Notes under the pieces: generated by a model
Database searches by the model: none
The model's input: the letters and a program-made list of their open reading frames with translations, nothing else
What the model was told of the DNA's origin: nothing
Translations under genes and position numbers: made by a program
Source of the DNA: Actinomycetospora succinea
Lineage (GTDB): Bacteria; Actinomycetota; Actinomycetes; Mycobacteriales; Pseudonocardiaceae
Direction: 5' to 3'
NCBI RefSeq assembly: GCF_004363095.1
Contig: NZ_SNYO01000008.1
Coordinates: 124,001-188,000 of the forward strand
Length of the DNA stretch: 64,000 bases
Part shown: one piece after another, positions 51,500 through 60,011 of the stretch
Layout: each line of letters starts with the position of its first letter
How positions within the stretch are numbered: the first letter of the stretch is position 1

Positions 51500-52777
51500 A
51501 TGACCACCGGGACGCGCCCCACCAAGCCGATCTTCGACCAGGAGCCGGACACCATGCGGTGTCCGTACGAGCAGTACGCGCAGCTCCGCCGCGAGGCCCC
51601 GGTCTTCCACGACCCGGAGTACGACATCTACGTCGTCTCCCGCCACGCCGACATCGAGAAGGTCAACACCCAGCCCCGGCTGTTCTCTAGCCAGAACCCC
51701 ATGGGGCCGACGGTGTCGGGCGCGGTCGCGGCGGTCGGCCGGGCGCTGGCCGACGCGACCCCGGAGTTCGCCGAGCGCGTCCGGGTGGTCATGAGCCGTG
51801 GTGACGTCCTGTTCACCCAGGACCCGCCGGACCACAGCCGGCACCGCCGCATCCTCAACAAGGCGCTGACCCCGCGGTCGGTCGCGCGGATCGAGCCGCG
51901 GATCCGGGAGCTGTGCCACGGGCTCGTCGACGGCTTCGCGGGGGCGGGCGAGGTCGACCTCGTCCCGGCCTACTGCTCCCCCGCGCCCGTGCAGGCCCTG
52001 GCCACGCTGCTCGGGGTGCCGGTCGAGAACTCCGGCGACTTCGCGCGCTGGGCCGACGCGATCAACGCCGCCATCGGCACGGCGATGACCGACGAGGCGC
52101 TGCTCGCCACGCTGGAGACCCAGATCGAGTTCTGGACGTTCTTCGAGAACGAGATCGCGGACCGCACCCAGAACCCGCGCGACGACCTGCTGACCGCGGT
52201 CGTGCAGGCCCGCAACGAGGGCGACGCGCCGCTGACGCCGAACGAGATGGTCGGCTTCTGCAGCCAGCTCATCGGCGCCGGGGCGGACACCACCACCAAG
52301 CTGATCTCCTCGTTCATGCTGATGCTCTGCGAGAGCCCGGACCTCATGGCGCAGGTGCGGGCCCACCCCGACGAGCTCGGCCGGTACCTCGAGGAGGCGC
52401 TGCGGCTGGAGTCACCGGTGCAGGGGCTCTTCCGCGTCGCCACCGCCGACACCGAGCTCGGCGGTGTCGCGATCCCGGCCGGCGCGCACGTGTGGGTCGT
52501 CTACGCCTCCGGCAACCGCGACGAGGAGGTGTTCGCCGAGCCGGAGACCTTCGACCCGTCGCGGGAGCGCCTGCGCTCGCACCAGGCGTTCGGGCACGGC
52601 CCGCACTCGTGCATCGGGGCGCCGCTGGCCCGGTCGGTCGCGCGGATCGCCTTCGAGGTGCTGTTCTCCCGGCTCGACGACATCGCGCTCGCCGAGCCGG
52701 GCTTCGTGCCGCGCTACGACCCGAGCTACGTCATGCACGGCATGCAGCACCTGCCGCTGACGTTCACCGCGCGGTGA
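51500..52777 (+). CDS. Cytochrome P450, canonical
   Basis: 425 residues with all normal P450 elements: the N-terminal CPYEQYAQLRREAPVFHDPEYDIYVVSRHADIEKV, helix C DPPDHSRHRRILNKALTPRSV, I-helix LIGAGADTTTKLISSF (near residue 255), ExxR in LEEALRLESPV, and the heme loop FGHGPHSCIGAPLAR with Cys near 371. It resembles actinobacterial P450s of steroid/terpenoid catabolism, but the subfamily was not determined. The ATG lies 3 bp after the SDR stop. The stop overlaps the next gene (GTGA). Confidence 0.93.
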   Translation: MTTGTRPTKPIFDQEPDTMRCPYEQYAQLRREAPVFHDPEYDIYVVSRHADIEKVNTQPRLFSSQNPMGPTVSGAVAAVGRALADATPEFAERVRVVMSRGDVLFTQDPPDHSRHRRILNKALTPRSVARIEPRIRELCHGLVDGFAGAGEVDLVPAYCSPAPVQALATLLGVPVENSGDFARWADAINAAIGTAMTDEALLATLETQIEFWTFFENEIADRTQNPRDDLLTAVVQARNEGDAPLTPNEMVGFCSQLIGAGADTTTKLISSFMLMLCESPDLMAQVRAHPDELGRYLEEALRLESPVQGLFRVATADTELGGVAIPAGAHVWVVYASGNRDEEVFAEPETFDPSRERLRSHQAFGHGPHSCIGAPLARSVARIAFEVLFSRLDDIALAEPGFVPRYDPSYVMHGMQHLPLTFTAR

Positions 52778-53265
52778 GCGAGGACCTGGCCGACCTGCGT
52801 CGCCGCCTCGAGGTCCTGGAGGCGGAGTCGGCGCTGCACCGGCTGCGCAACCGGTTCCACGAGTTCGTCAACACCGACCGGTGGGACGAGATCGGCGGCC
52901 TCTTCGCGGAGGACGCCGAGCTCGACTACTCCTACCTCGGGACGGCGTCGGGGCGCGCGGCGATCACCGAGTTCTTCGCGGCGATCCCGCGGCTGCTCCC
53001 GGCGGACGCGGGGAAGCCGTTCGTGCGCCAGTTCATCCACGGCCACGACGTCACGGTGGACGGGGACACGGCGAGCGGGACCAGCTTCCTGTTCGCCACC
53101 CCGATCTACCACGGCCAGAGCTTCGTGCTCGCGGGCCGCTTCGCCGACACCTACCTCCGCACCGGCGAGGGGTGGCTGTTCGCGAGCGTCGCCCTCGACA
53201 TCTGGTACTCGGTCCCGGTCGCCGAGGGCTGGGCGGGGCCGGAGCGCCACCGGATGTCCCTGTGA
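52774..53265 (+). CDS. SnoaL-like (NTF2-fold) protein B
   Basis: 163 residues from a GTG overlapping the P450 stop. A short N-terminal coiled segment (LADLRRRLEVLEAESALHRLRNRFHEFVNTDRW) precedes the SnoaL_4 cone: IGGLFAEDAELDYSYLGTASGRAAITEFFAAIP, QFIHGHDVTVDGDTASGTSFLFAT and GRFADTYLRTGEGWLFASVAL. The role is probably dehydration, hydration or isomerisation of the product of the P450/SDR pair. It is the last gene of that operon and of the operator-linked island. Confidence 0.84.
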   Translation: MSEDLADLRRRLEVLEAESALHRLRNRFHEFVNTDRWDEIGGLFAEDAELDYSYLGTASGRAAITEFFAAIPRLLPADAGKPFVRQFIHGHDVTVDGDTASGTSFLFATPIYHGQSFVLAGRFADTYLRTGEGWLFASVALDIWYSVPVAEGWAGPERHRMSL

Positions 53266-53377
53266 CAGGAGTGGTGACGGGAGTGGTGACGGGACTTCAC
53301 GCGTAGCCCACCAGGTCCCAGGGCACTCCGCCGCCGACAGGCCCCGCACGCCGGGGCACGCTGACGGGAGGGGACCC

Positions 53378-54844
53378 ATGGCCGAGAGCGACCGCGAACG
53401 CCGAGTGATCGACGAGGTCACCAAGGGCCTGATCATCGGCGGGTCGGTGCGCGACGCGACCGACGGGCGGACGTTCGGTGTCGAGGACCCCTCGACCGGC
53501 GAGCTCCTCTGCGACGTCGCCGACGCCTCCCCCGAGGACGGGATGGCGGCCCTGGACGCCGCGGCGAACGCCCAGCCCTCGTGGGCGGCCACCGCCCCGC
53601 GCGAGCGCGGCGAGATCCTGCGCCGGGCGTTCGAGCTGGTCACCGAGCGGGCCGACGAGATCGCCCTGCTCATGACCCTGGAGATGGGCAAGCCGCTCGC
53701 CGAGTCGAAGGCCGAGATCACCTACGCCGCCGAGTTCTTCCGCTGGTTCTCCGAGGAGGCCGTGCGGATCTCCGGCGAGTGGAAGGTCAACGCGAACGGC
53801 GCGGGCCGCGTGCTGGTGACGCGCCAGGCGATCGGGCCGTGCCTGCTGATCACGCCGTGGAACTTCCCGCTGGCGATGGGCACGCGCAAGATCGGCCCGG
53901 CGATCGCGGCCGGCTGCACGATGGTCATCAAGCCGGCCGGGCTCACCCCGCTGACGATCCTCAAGCTCGCCGACATCCTCGCCGAGGCCGGGCTGCCCGA
54001 CGGCGTCCTCAACGTCGTCACGACGTCCTCGACCGGCAAGGTCATGGAGCCGCTGATCCGCGACGGGCGCATCCGCAAGCTCTCGTTCACCGGCTCCACG
54101 GAGGTGGGGCGCAAGCTGATCGAGCAGTCCGCCGAGCAGGTGCTCAAGACGTCGATGGAGCTCGGCGGCAACGCCCCGTTCGTGGTCTGCGCCGACGCGG
54201 ACGTCGACGAGGCCGTGGCGGGCGCGATGCTCGCGAAGATGCGCAACATCGGCGAGGCCTGCACCGCGGCCAACCGGTTCTACGTGCACGCCGACGTCGC
54301 CGAGGAGTTCACGAAGAAGCTCACCGAGCGGATGGGCGACATGAAGATCGGGCGCGGCACGGAGGAGGGCGTGGAGGTCGGCCCGCTGGTCGAGGCCGAC
54401 CAGCGCGACAAGGTCGCCGAGCTCGTCGACGACGCCGTGCAGAAGGGCGCCGTCGTCCGCACCGGCGGCGAGGTCCCCTCCGGCGCGGGCTACTTCTACC
54501 CGCCGACCGTGCTCGCCGACGTCCCCACCTCGGCCCGCCTGGCCAAGGAGGAGATCTTCGGTCCGGTGGCGCCGATCTTCACGTTCACCGAGGACGACGA
54601 CGCGATCCGCGCCGCCAACGACACCGAGTTCGGGCTGGTCAGCTACCTCTACACCAACGACCTGTCCCGGGCGATCCGTCTCTCCGAGCGGCTCGAGGCC
54701 GGCATGGTCGGCCTCAACCAGGGCATGGTGTCGAACGCCGGCGCCCCGTTCGGCGGCGTCAAGCAGTCGGGCCTGGGCCGCGAGGGCGGCAGCGTCGGCA
54801 TCGACGAGTACCTGGAGATCAAGTACATCGCCATGAACGTCTAG
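53378..54844 (+). CDS. NAD(P)-dependent aldehyde dehydrogenase, succinate-semialdehyde-dehydrogenase-like
   Basis: 488 residues. Motifs: ITPWNFPLAMGTRKIGPAIAAGCTMVIKPAG (cofactor site), FTGSTEVGRKLIEQSAEQVLKTSMELGGNAPFVV (general-base Glu near residue 260), NIGEACTAANRFYVH (nucleophile Cys near 293) and EEIFGPVAPIF. The close match to GabD-type enzymes suggests a small aldehyde from ring or side-chain cleavage, possibly the last step of the island. GGGAGGGG precedes the ATG. No island operator is found upstream, so its membership is uncertain. It ends at the palindrome 54855-54900. Confidence 0.92.
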   Translation: MAESDRERRVIDEVTKGLIIGGSVRDATDGRTFGVEDPSTGELLCDVADASPEDGMAALDAAANAQPSWAATAPRERGEILRRAFELVTERADEIALLMTLEMGKPLAESKAEITYAAEFFRWFSEEAVRISGEWKVNANGAGRVLVTRQAIGPCLLITPWNFPLAMGTRKIGPAIAAGCTMVIKPAGLTPLTILKLADILAEAGLPDGVLNVVTTSSTGKVMEPLIRDGRIRKLSFTGSTEVGRKLIEQSAEQVLKTSMELGGNAPFVVCADADVDEAVAGAMLAKMRNIGEACTAANRFYVHADVAEEFTKKLTERMGDMKIGRGTEEGVEVGPLVEADQRDKVAELVDDAVQKGAVVRTGGEVPSGAGYFYPPTVLADVPTSARLAKEEIFGPVAPIFTFTEDDDAIRAANDTEFGLVSYLYTNDLSRAIRLSERLEAGMVGLNQGMVSNAGAPFGGVKQSGLGREGGSVGIDEYLEIKYIAMNV

Positions 54845-54854
54845 GTGCCTACGG

Positions 54855-54900
54855 CAGGTGAGCAGTATGGACGGCTATAGCCGTCCATACTGCTCACCTG
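54855..54900. terminator. Perfect 46-bp palindrome between convergent genes
   Basis: Two 23-bp arms (from CAGGTGAGCAGTATGG to its complement at 54885-54900) meet at the centre GGCTATAGCC with no spacer and no mismatch. It lies 10 bp after the ALDH stop and includes the stop codon (54894-54896) of the convergent DUF3616 gene, so it works for both strands as a bidirectional terminator. Its GC content is clearly below the surroundings. A protein-binding or attachment site is a less likely alternative. Confidence 0.8.
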
Positions 54901-55928
54901 GCCGCAGGCCACACGTCGCCGACGAGGCGCTCGCCGTCGAGGCGGTGGGGCGCCGGGGTGTCGTGGAGGACGAGCAGGCCCTCCGGCAGGACCGCGAGCC
55001 CCTCCGGGCGGTCGCAGCCCCGGCCCACCGCCACCTCGGTGACCACCTCGACCTCGTCGGCGGTGATCGCGGGCGGGAGCGGGGCGGCGGCCCCGCCGCG
55101 CAGGCGCACGATGCGCGCCGGGCCGTCGAGCACCATCGTCGGCCCGGCGAGCACGAGCAGGTCCTCGCCGTCGCGGGCGAGGTCGCGCACGCCGAGGCCC
55201 TCGAGGTCGACGAAGGTCTTCCTCAGCCGGTCGAGCACCAGCTCCGGGCCGTCGGCGTGCACCGCGAGCTCGAGCAGCACCGCCCACCCGCGCAGCACCG
55301 GACCCCGCAGGCCGAGGACCACGCCGCCGCCGGCGTGCGCCTCGCGGACCGCGATGCCCTCGACGTCGAACCCGTTGTCCTTGCCCGGGATGCCGTGGAA
55401 CGGCCCGAGGTGCTCGTCGTCGGCGAGCGCGCCCCAGAGCCCCCGCTTGCCCGACGGCAGGCGTGCCGCCTCGCCGACCCCGTCGACCTTCTTCCCCGCT
55501 CTGACCGTCCGCGGGCCGTCGGGACCGTCGCGCAGGGGCAGGCGGGCGATCACGCGGCGCGACTTCTGCGGGTCGACCTCCGCGAGCCGCTGCCCGATCT
55601 CGTCCGGCGGGGTCCCGTGCTTGACCCGCTTGCGCTTGGCGCTGTGCGAGCCGGCCACCCAGAGGCACCCGTCGACGATGTCGAGGCCCTCGGCGTCGAC
55701 CTCGTCGTCGGGCCCGCCCTTGAGCGCCACGGCGTCGCCGAGCGGGACCTCCTCGGGCGCCTCCCAGTCCAGCGACCCGCCGCCGGGCTCCCGGCGCAGC
55801 CGCAGCAGCGCGGAGCCCTCGTCGGGGGCGAGGAACATCGTGTCGCCGGTGACGGCGACGCCGGACAGGTCGACGCCCGCGGTCGGGGCGTACGCGCCGA
55901 GGTGCAGGCGCGCCGGGAGGGGGGTCAT
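54894..55928 (-). CDS. DUF3616 domain-containing protein
   Basis: 344 residues, beta-propeller-like. Repeated strands include AVTGDTMFLAPDEGSALLRL, VDAEGLDIVDGCLWVAGSHSAKRKRVKHG, FDVEGIAVREAHAGGGVVLGLRGPVLRGWAVLLEL and GCDRPEGLAVLPEGLLVLHD. This pattern (DxEG plus WVxGSHS) is typical of DUF3616. No signal peptide is seen. Its function is unknown. The ATG at 55926-55928 lies 5 bp after the stop of the lipoprotein gene on the same strand; the 3' end lies inside the 46-bp palindrome. Confidence 0.85.
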   Translation of the reverse strand: MTPLPARLHLGAYAPTAGVDLSGVAVTGDTMFLAPDEGSALLRLRREPGGGSLDWEAPEEVPLGDAVALKGGPDDEVDAEGLDIVDGCLWVAGSHSAKRKRVKHGTPPDEIGQRLAEVDPQKSRRVIARLPLRDGPDGPRTVRAGKKVDGVGEAARLPSGKRGLWGALADDEHLGPFHGIPGKDNGFDVEGIAVREAHAGGGVVLGLRGPVLRGWAVLLELAVHADGPELVLDRLRKTFVDLEGLGVRDLARDGEDLLVLAGPTMVLDGPARIVRLRGGAAAPLPPAITADEVEVVTEVAVGRGCDRPEGLAVLPEGLLVLHDTPAPHRLDGERLVGDVWPAAR

Positions 55929-55933
55929 CGCGG

Positions 55934-56323
55934 TCACCGGCCCTGGAACGTGAAGACGGCGGTGCGCCCGTCCGAGGACTCGAGTCGCACGGTCGACCCG
56001 TCCTCGACGAACGTGCCGCCCTGCGGGACACGGGTGACGATACCGTCGTCGGAGACCTCCACCGAGCCCGGAGCGAGCGACTCGACCCGGAAATCGACGG
56101 CGTCGCCGTCGTTCACGGGGCGCCGGCTGGTGCTGCTGCGCCCGGACCCGCTCCCGGGCTCGGGCTGGTTCACCTCGATCGGTGCGCCGGTCACCGTCGC
56201 GCGGCAGCTCGTGCCCGAGCAGCTGACCGAGCTGCTGTTCCCGCCGCTGCACCCTGCGAGCAGGCCGCCCGCGAGGACAGCGAGGGCCAGCGCGGCGGCG
56301 GGGGGACGGAAGAGGGCGATCAT
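55934..56323 (-). CDS. Small lipoprotein of unknown function
   Basis: 129 residues. Signal peptide AAALALAVLAGGLLAGCSGG ends in the lipobox LAGC. The mature part has two more Cys (SVSCSGTSCRATV), probably a disulfide, then a Ser/Arg-rich linker and a small beta-rich domain (VNDGDAVDFRVESLAPGSVEV to GRTAVFTFQGR). Not recognised as a known family. It is followed by the DUF3616 gene in the same direction. Confidence 0.78.
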   Translation of the reverse strand: MIALFRPPAAALALAVLAGGLLAGCSGGNSSSVSCSGTSCRATVTGAPIEVNQPEPGSGSGRSSTSRRPVNDGDAVDFRVESLAPGSVEVSDDGIVTRVPQGGTFVEDGSTVRLESSDGRTAVFTFQGR

Positions 56324-56362
56324 GCCGCTGTGACGGTCCGACCGGGGCGGAATGTTCCGGCG

Positions 56363-57145
56363 TCAGAGCAAGATGTCGATCAGGACGCGCGCGAGGTCCG
56401 CCGGCTCCCAGCCGTGCTCGGCGCCCGGCACCTCGCCGCGCTCGGCGTCGGGCAGCGCGGCGACCAGCGCGTCGGCGGCCTCGACGAGGAACGGCCAGGC
56501 GCTGGTGCCGGTGAGCACAGTGGTCGGCACGGTGACCTCGCGCGCGAGCCTCTCGTCGCGCAGCGCGTCCGCCGCCCACGCCAGCGCCTCGGCGTCGGCG
56601 GCGGTGGTCGGCGCGAGGCGCAGGTGGTGCTCGCGGTCCGGTCCGGCGAGCATGCCGTCGAGCCACTCCGGGGGCATGCCGTCCATGGCGAAGCGCAGCA
56701 CGGCCTCGAGGTCGCCGGTCGCGCTGCGCTCGACGATCCCCCGGTGCCACGCGCGCGCCTCGTCACCGCCGTCGGTGCCGACCGGCACCTCCCAGAGCAC
56801 GAGGCGGTCCACGCCCGGGACGTGTGCCGCCGCGGCGAGCGCGATCGCCCCGCCCGAGGAGCTGCCGTAGAGCGCAGCGCGCCCGCCGAGCTCGTCGACC
56901 AGCGCCCGGATCGCCGCGACCTCCCCGGCCAGCGTGAACGGCGCCTCGCCCGTGGACTCGCCCCGGCCCGGGCGGTCGTGGTGCACGACGTCGAACCCGC
57001 GAGCGGCGAGCTCGCTCGTGAGCGTGCGGGTCGCCGGGTCGGTGGCCCGCATCTGCCCGAGCCCGCCGACGAGGACGAGCGGGCGCCCGCCCGAGCCCTC
57101 GCGGTCGTAGGCGACGCGCCGCCCGTCGTCGGTGCGGACGTACAC
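56363..57145 (-). CDS. Alpha/beta hydrolase
   Basis: 260 residues. GRPLVLVGGLGQMRAT is the oxyanion strand region, FDVVHHDRPGRGEST the second, and LYGSSSGGAIALAAAA the nucleophile elbow (Gly-Ser-Ser-Ser-Gly, near residue 95). An acid in WPFLVEAADAL and a His in GAEHGWEP near residue 247 finish the triad. Substrate unknown. GTG start; it lies 1 bp after the gltX-type stop on the same strand, so both may be on one transcript. Confidence 0.88.
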   Translation of the reverse strand: MYVRTDDGRRVAYDREGSGGRPLVLVGGLGQMRATDPATRTLTSELAARGFDVVHHDRPGRGESTGEAPFTLAGEVAAIRALVDELGGRAALYGSSSGGAIALAAAAHVPGVDRLVLWEVPVGTDGGDEARAWHRGIVERSATGDLEAVLRFAMDGMPPEWLDGMLAGPDREHHLRLAPTTAADAEALAWAADALRDERLAREVTVPTTVLTGTSAWPFLVEAADALVAALPDAERGEVPGAEHGWEPADLARVLIDILL

Positions 57146-57146
57146 G

Positions 57147-58799
57147 TCAGCCCGCCAGGGCTCGCAGGCGGCGCACGACCTCGTCGGCGCCGAGGGCCCG
57201 GGTGACCTCGTAGAGGTCAGGGCTGCGCTGGGCGCCGGTGATCGCCACGCGGGCCACGTTGGCGGCGTCGCGCAGCATGCCGGGGTAGGCGTCGGGGTCC
57301 TTCTTGTACGTCTTCGGGTTCGGGGCGAAGCCGTGGCGGTGGGCGAGGTCGCGGATCTGCTGGAACCAGGTCGGCTGGTCGCCCTCGTGGACGTAGGTGT
57401 CCGCCAGGTCCGCGGCGACGGTGCGCACCAGGTCCGCGTCCAGCTCGCCGAAGCGCTCGTCGGCCGGGTCGGTGACGTCGGTGAAGAGCTCCGGGAAGAA
57501 GAACCCGTAGGCCTCGCGGAAGTCCGACCACTTCGCGAGGTCCTTGCGCGGGTTCTCGACGCCCACCCGCTCGACGTCGATGGCCGCGAGCACCAGCTCG
57601 GGGTTCGCGTCGAGCACCTTGACGATCTCGGGGTCGTACTCGGCGGCCCAGGTCCGGACGCCGGCGACCACGTCGGGGCCGGAGAGCGTGGCGATGTGGT
57701 CGGCGGAGATGTCGCTGAGCTTCACCGTGTCGACCAGCGGGCCGGCGAGCCCGAACTCGTCGAGGCGCAGCGGGGTCGTCAGGGCCTCGGCCAGCGGCAT
57801 CTCGGCGAGGCGGGGGTTGGCGAGCCCGCGCAGGTAGTACTGCACGGCGGGCACCGGGAAGCCGGCCTCGAGGTAGAAGTCGACCGACGCCTCGGGGTCC
57901 TTGCGCTTGGAGAGCTTGCGCTTGGAGCCGCCCTCCTGCTTCATCAGCGGCGCGAGGTGCGCGTAGTCGACGGGCTCGAAGCCCAGCGCGTCGAACAGCT
58001 GGCGGTGCGTCGGCACCGACGACAGCCACTCCTCGGTGCGCACGACGAGGTTGGTGCGCATGAGGTGGTCGTCGACGGCGTGCGCGAAGTGGTAGGTCGG
58101 GAGCCGGATCGCGTTGTCGGAGCTCTTGAGGATCACCACGTCGTTGTGGTTGTCCTCCATCTCCACGCGACCACGGAGACGGTCGGTGAACGCGAACCGC
58201 TCCCCCACCCTGCCTTCGGAGCGGAACCGCGCCACCCACGGCTTGCCGGCGTCGAGGGCCGCCTGCACGTCCTCCTGCGCGGCGTCGCGCCACGGCGCCC
58301 AGCGGCCGTAGTAGCCGGTGGGCAGCTTGAGGGTGCGCTGCGCATCGGAGATCTCGGCGAGCTCCTCCTTGGTGGCGAAGTCCGGGTAGGCCTTCCCCCG
58401 GCGCATCAGCTCGCGGACGTGGGTCTGGTAGAGCGCCGCGCGCGCCGACTGGTGGTACGGGCCGTAGTCGCCGGCGGGCGCGGGGATGTCGCCCTCGTCG
58501 GGCACCAGGTCGAACGCGTCGAAGGCGCGCCGGAACTGCGCGTCGGCGCCCTCGACCTCGCGGCTCTGGTCGGTGTCCTCGATCCGCAGCACGTAGACGC
58601 CCCCGGTCGAGTGCGCGAGGTCGCGGGACACCATCGCCGTGTACAGGCCGCCGACGTGCACGAACCCCGTCGGGCTCGGGCCGAAGCGCGTCACCAGCGC
58701 GCCGTCCGGCAGGTCGCGCGGGGGGTAGCGCTCCTCGAGCTCGGCGGGCTCGGGCAGGTCGGCCGGGAACAGGCCGTCGACGAGGGCGCGATCGAGCAT
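57147..58799 (-). CDS. gltX: Glutamate--tRNA ligase, long Firmicutes-like form
   Basis: 550 residues, longer than the ~490 typical of actinobacterial GluRS. The HIGH region is FGPSPTGFVHVGGLYTAM near residue 40 (HVGG), LRIEDTDQSREVEGA follows, and the KMSKS loop is KRKLSKRKD near residue 300. The phrases GDYGPYHQSARAALYQTHV and PTGYYGRWAPWR recall the ~550-residue class of clostridial enzymes. It attaches glutamate to tRNA in the cytoplasm. It may be a second copy besides a housekeeping GluRS elsewhere, possibly acquired by transfer. Codon usage looks native. Confidence 0.88.
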   Translation of the reverse strand: MLDRALVDGLFPADLPEPAELEERYPPRDLPDGALVTRFGPSPTGFVHVGGLYTAMVSRDLAHSTGGVYVLRIEDTDQSREVEGADAQFRRAFDAFDLVPDEGDIPAPAGDYGPYHQSARAALYQTHVRELMRRGKAYPDFATKEELAEISDAQRTLKLPTGYYGRWAPWRDAAQEDVQAALDAGKPWVARFRSEGRVGERFAFTDRLRGRVEMEDNHNDVVILKSSDNAIRLPTYHFAHAVDDHLMRTNLVVRTEEWLSSVPTHRQLFDALGFEPVDYAHLAPLMKQEGGSKRKLSKRKDPEASVDFYLEAGFPVPAVQYYLRGLANPRLAEMPLAEALTTPLRLDEFGLAGPLVDTVKLSDISADHIATLSGPDVVAGVRTWAAEYDPEIVKVLDANPELVLAAIDVERVGVENPRKDLAKWSDFREAYGFFFPELFTDVTDPADERFGELDADLVRTVAADLADTYVHEGDQPTWFQQIRDLAHRHGFAPNPKTYKKDPDAYPGMLRDAANVARVAITGAQRSPDLYEVTRALGADEVVRRLRALAG

Positions 58800-58829
58800 G
58801 ACGCCCGATCCTACGAGGTGGCCGCCGGG

Positions 58830-60011
58830 TCAGACCGTGTCGGGCGGGATCGCGTCCCCGCTCGCGTGGCGCCCGGCACCGTTGGACTCCGGTTCGGCCG
58901 ACGTCGCGGCCTCGGCCCGCTGCTCGGCGGCGGCCACGACCTTGGCGATCTCCGGGTCGGTGCTGGTGTCGAACCAGTCGGCGACGTCGTCGTCGGTCTG
59001 GCCCGGGCGCGTGACGGGGGCGCCGTCGTCCGGCGAGGGCGTGTAGCGGAAGACGCCGTCCTCGCCCGGCGCGCCGAGCATCTTGGTGAAGCCCTCGAGC
59101 GCCTTGCCGAAGTCGCTGGGCACCATCCAGACCTTGTTGGCTTCGCCCTGCGCCATCTGCGGCAGCGTCTGCAGGTACTGGTAGGCCAGCATCTCCGGGG
59201 TCGGGCGGCCGGCCTTGATGGCGGCGAAGGTCTTCTCGATCGCCTTGGCCTCGCCCTGCGCCTGGTAGTACTGCGCGGCCCGCTCGCCCTGGGCCCGCAG
59301 CATCGTCGACTGCCGGTCCGCCTCGGCCTCGAGGATCGCGGCCTGCTTCGCGCCCTCCGCGGAGAGGATCGCGGCCTGTTTGTTGCCCTGCGCCTCGGCG
59401 ATGGCGGCCTCGCGGTGGCCCTCGGCGGTGAGGATCATCGCCCGCTTCTCGCGGTCGGCCTTCATCTGCCGCTCCATCGAGTCCTGGATCGAGGGCGGCG
59501 GGTCGATCGCCTTGAGCTCGACACGGACCACCCGCAGGCCCCAGGGCCCCGTGGCGTCGTCGAGGGCGCGGCGCAGGCGCGAGTTGATCGTCTCGCGGGA
59601 CGTCAGCGCCTCCTCCAGGCTCATCCCGCCGACAACGTCGCGCAGCGTCGTCGTGGTGAGCTGCTGGACGCCGTTGATGTAGTCGGAGATCTCGTAGACC
59701 GCGTTGCTCGGCTCGGTGACCTGGTAGTACACGACGGTGTCGATCGAGACCGTCAGGTTGTCCTGGGTGATCACCGGCTGGGGCGGGAACGAGACGACCT
59801 GCTCCCAGAGCGCCACCCGCTCGCGGATACGGTCGATGAACGGCACGAGGAACGTCAGGCCGGGGGCCGCGGTGCGCTGGTAGCGCCCGAGCCGCTCGAC
59901 GACGGCCGCCTCGGCCTGGCGGACGACGGTGATGCTCTTGACCACCGCCGTGATGATGAGGATCAGCGCGGCGGCGATGACCACGTAGAGCACGAGCGTC
60001 GCGGGATCCAT
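58830..60011 (-). CDS. SPFH/Band 7 membrane protein (stomatin-like)
   Basis: 393 residues. One N-terminal helix (about 5-25) and the SPFH domain: TVVRQAEAAVVERLGRYQRTAAPGLTFLVPFIDRI, VDTVVYYQVTEP-like strand, LRDVVGGMSLEEALTSRETINSRLRRALDDATGPWGLRVVRVELK. A long Ala/Glu-rich coiled coil (EGHREAAIAEAQGNKQAAILSAEGAKQAAI) and an acidic tail follow. SPFH proteins build membrane microdomain scaffolds. The ATG shares a base with the NfeD stop (TGATG), the classic NfeD/stomatin pair. Confidence 0.92.
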   Translation of the reverse strand: MDPATLVLYVVIAAALILIITAVVKSITVVRQAEAAVVERLGRYQRTAAPGLTFLVPFIDRIRERVALWEQVVSFPPQPVITQDNLTVSIDTVVYYQVTEPSNAVYEISDYINGVQQLTTTTLRDVVGGMSLEEALTSRETINSRLRRALDDATGPWGLRVVRVELKAIDPPPSIQDSMERQMKADREKRAMILTAEGHREAAIAEAQGNKQAAILSAEGAKQAAILEAEADRQSTMLRAQGERAAQYYQAQGEAKAIEKTFAAIKAGRPTPEMLAYQYLQTLPQMAQGEANKVWMVPSDFGKALEGFTKMLGAPGEDGVFRYTPSPDDGAPVTRPGQTDDDVADWFDTSTDPEIAKVVAAAEQRAEAATSAEPESNGAGRHASGDAIPPDTV

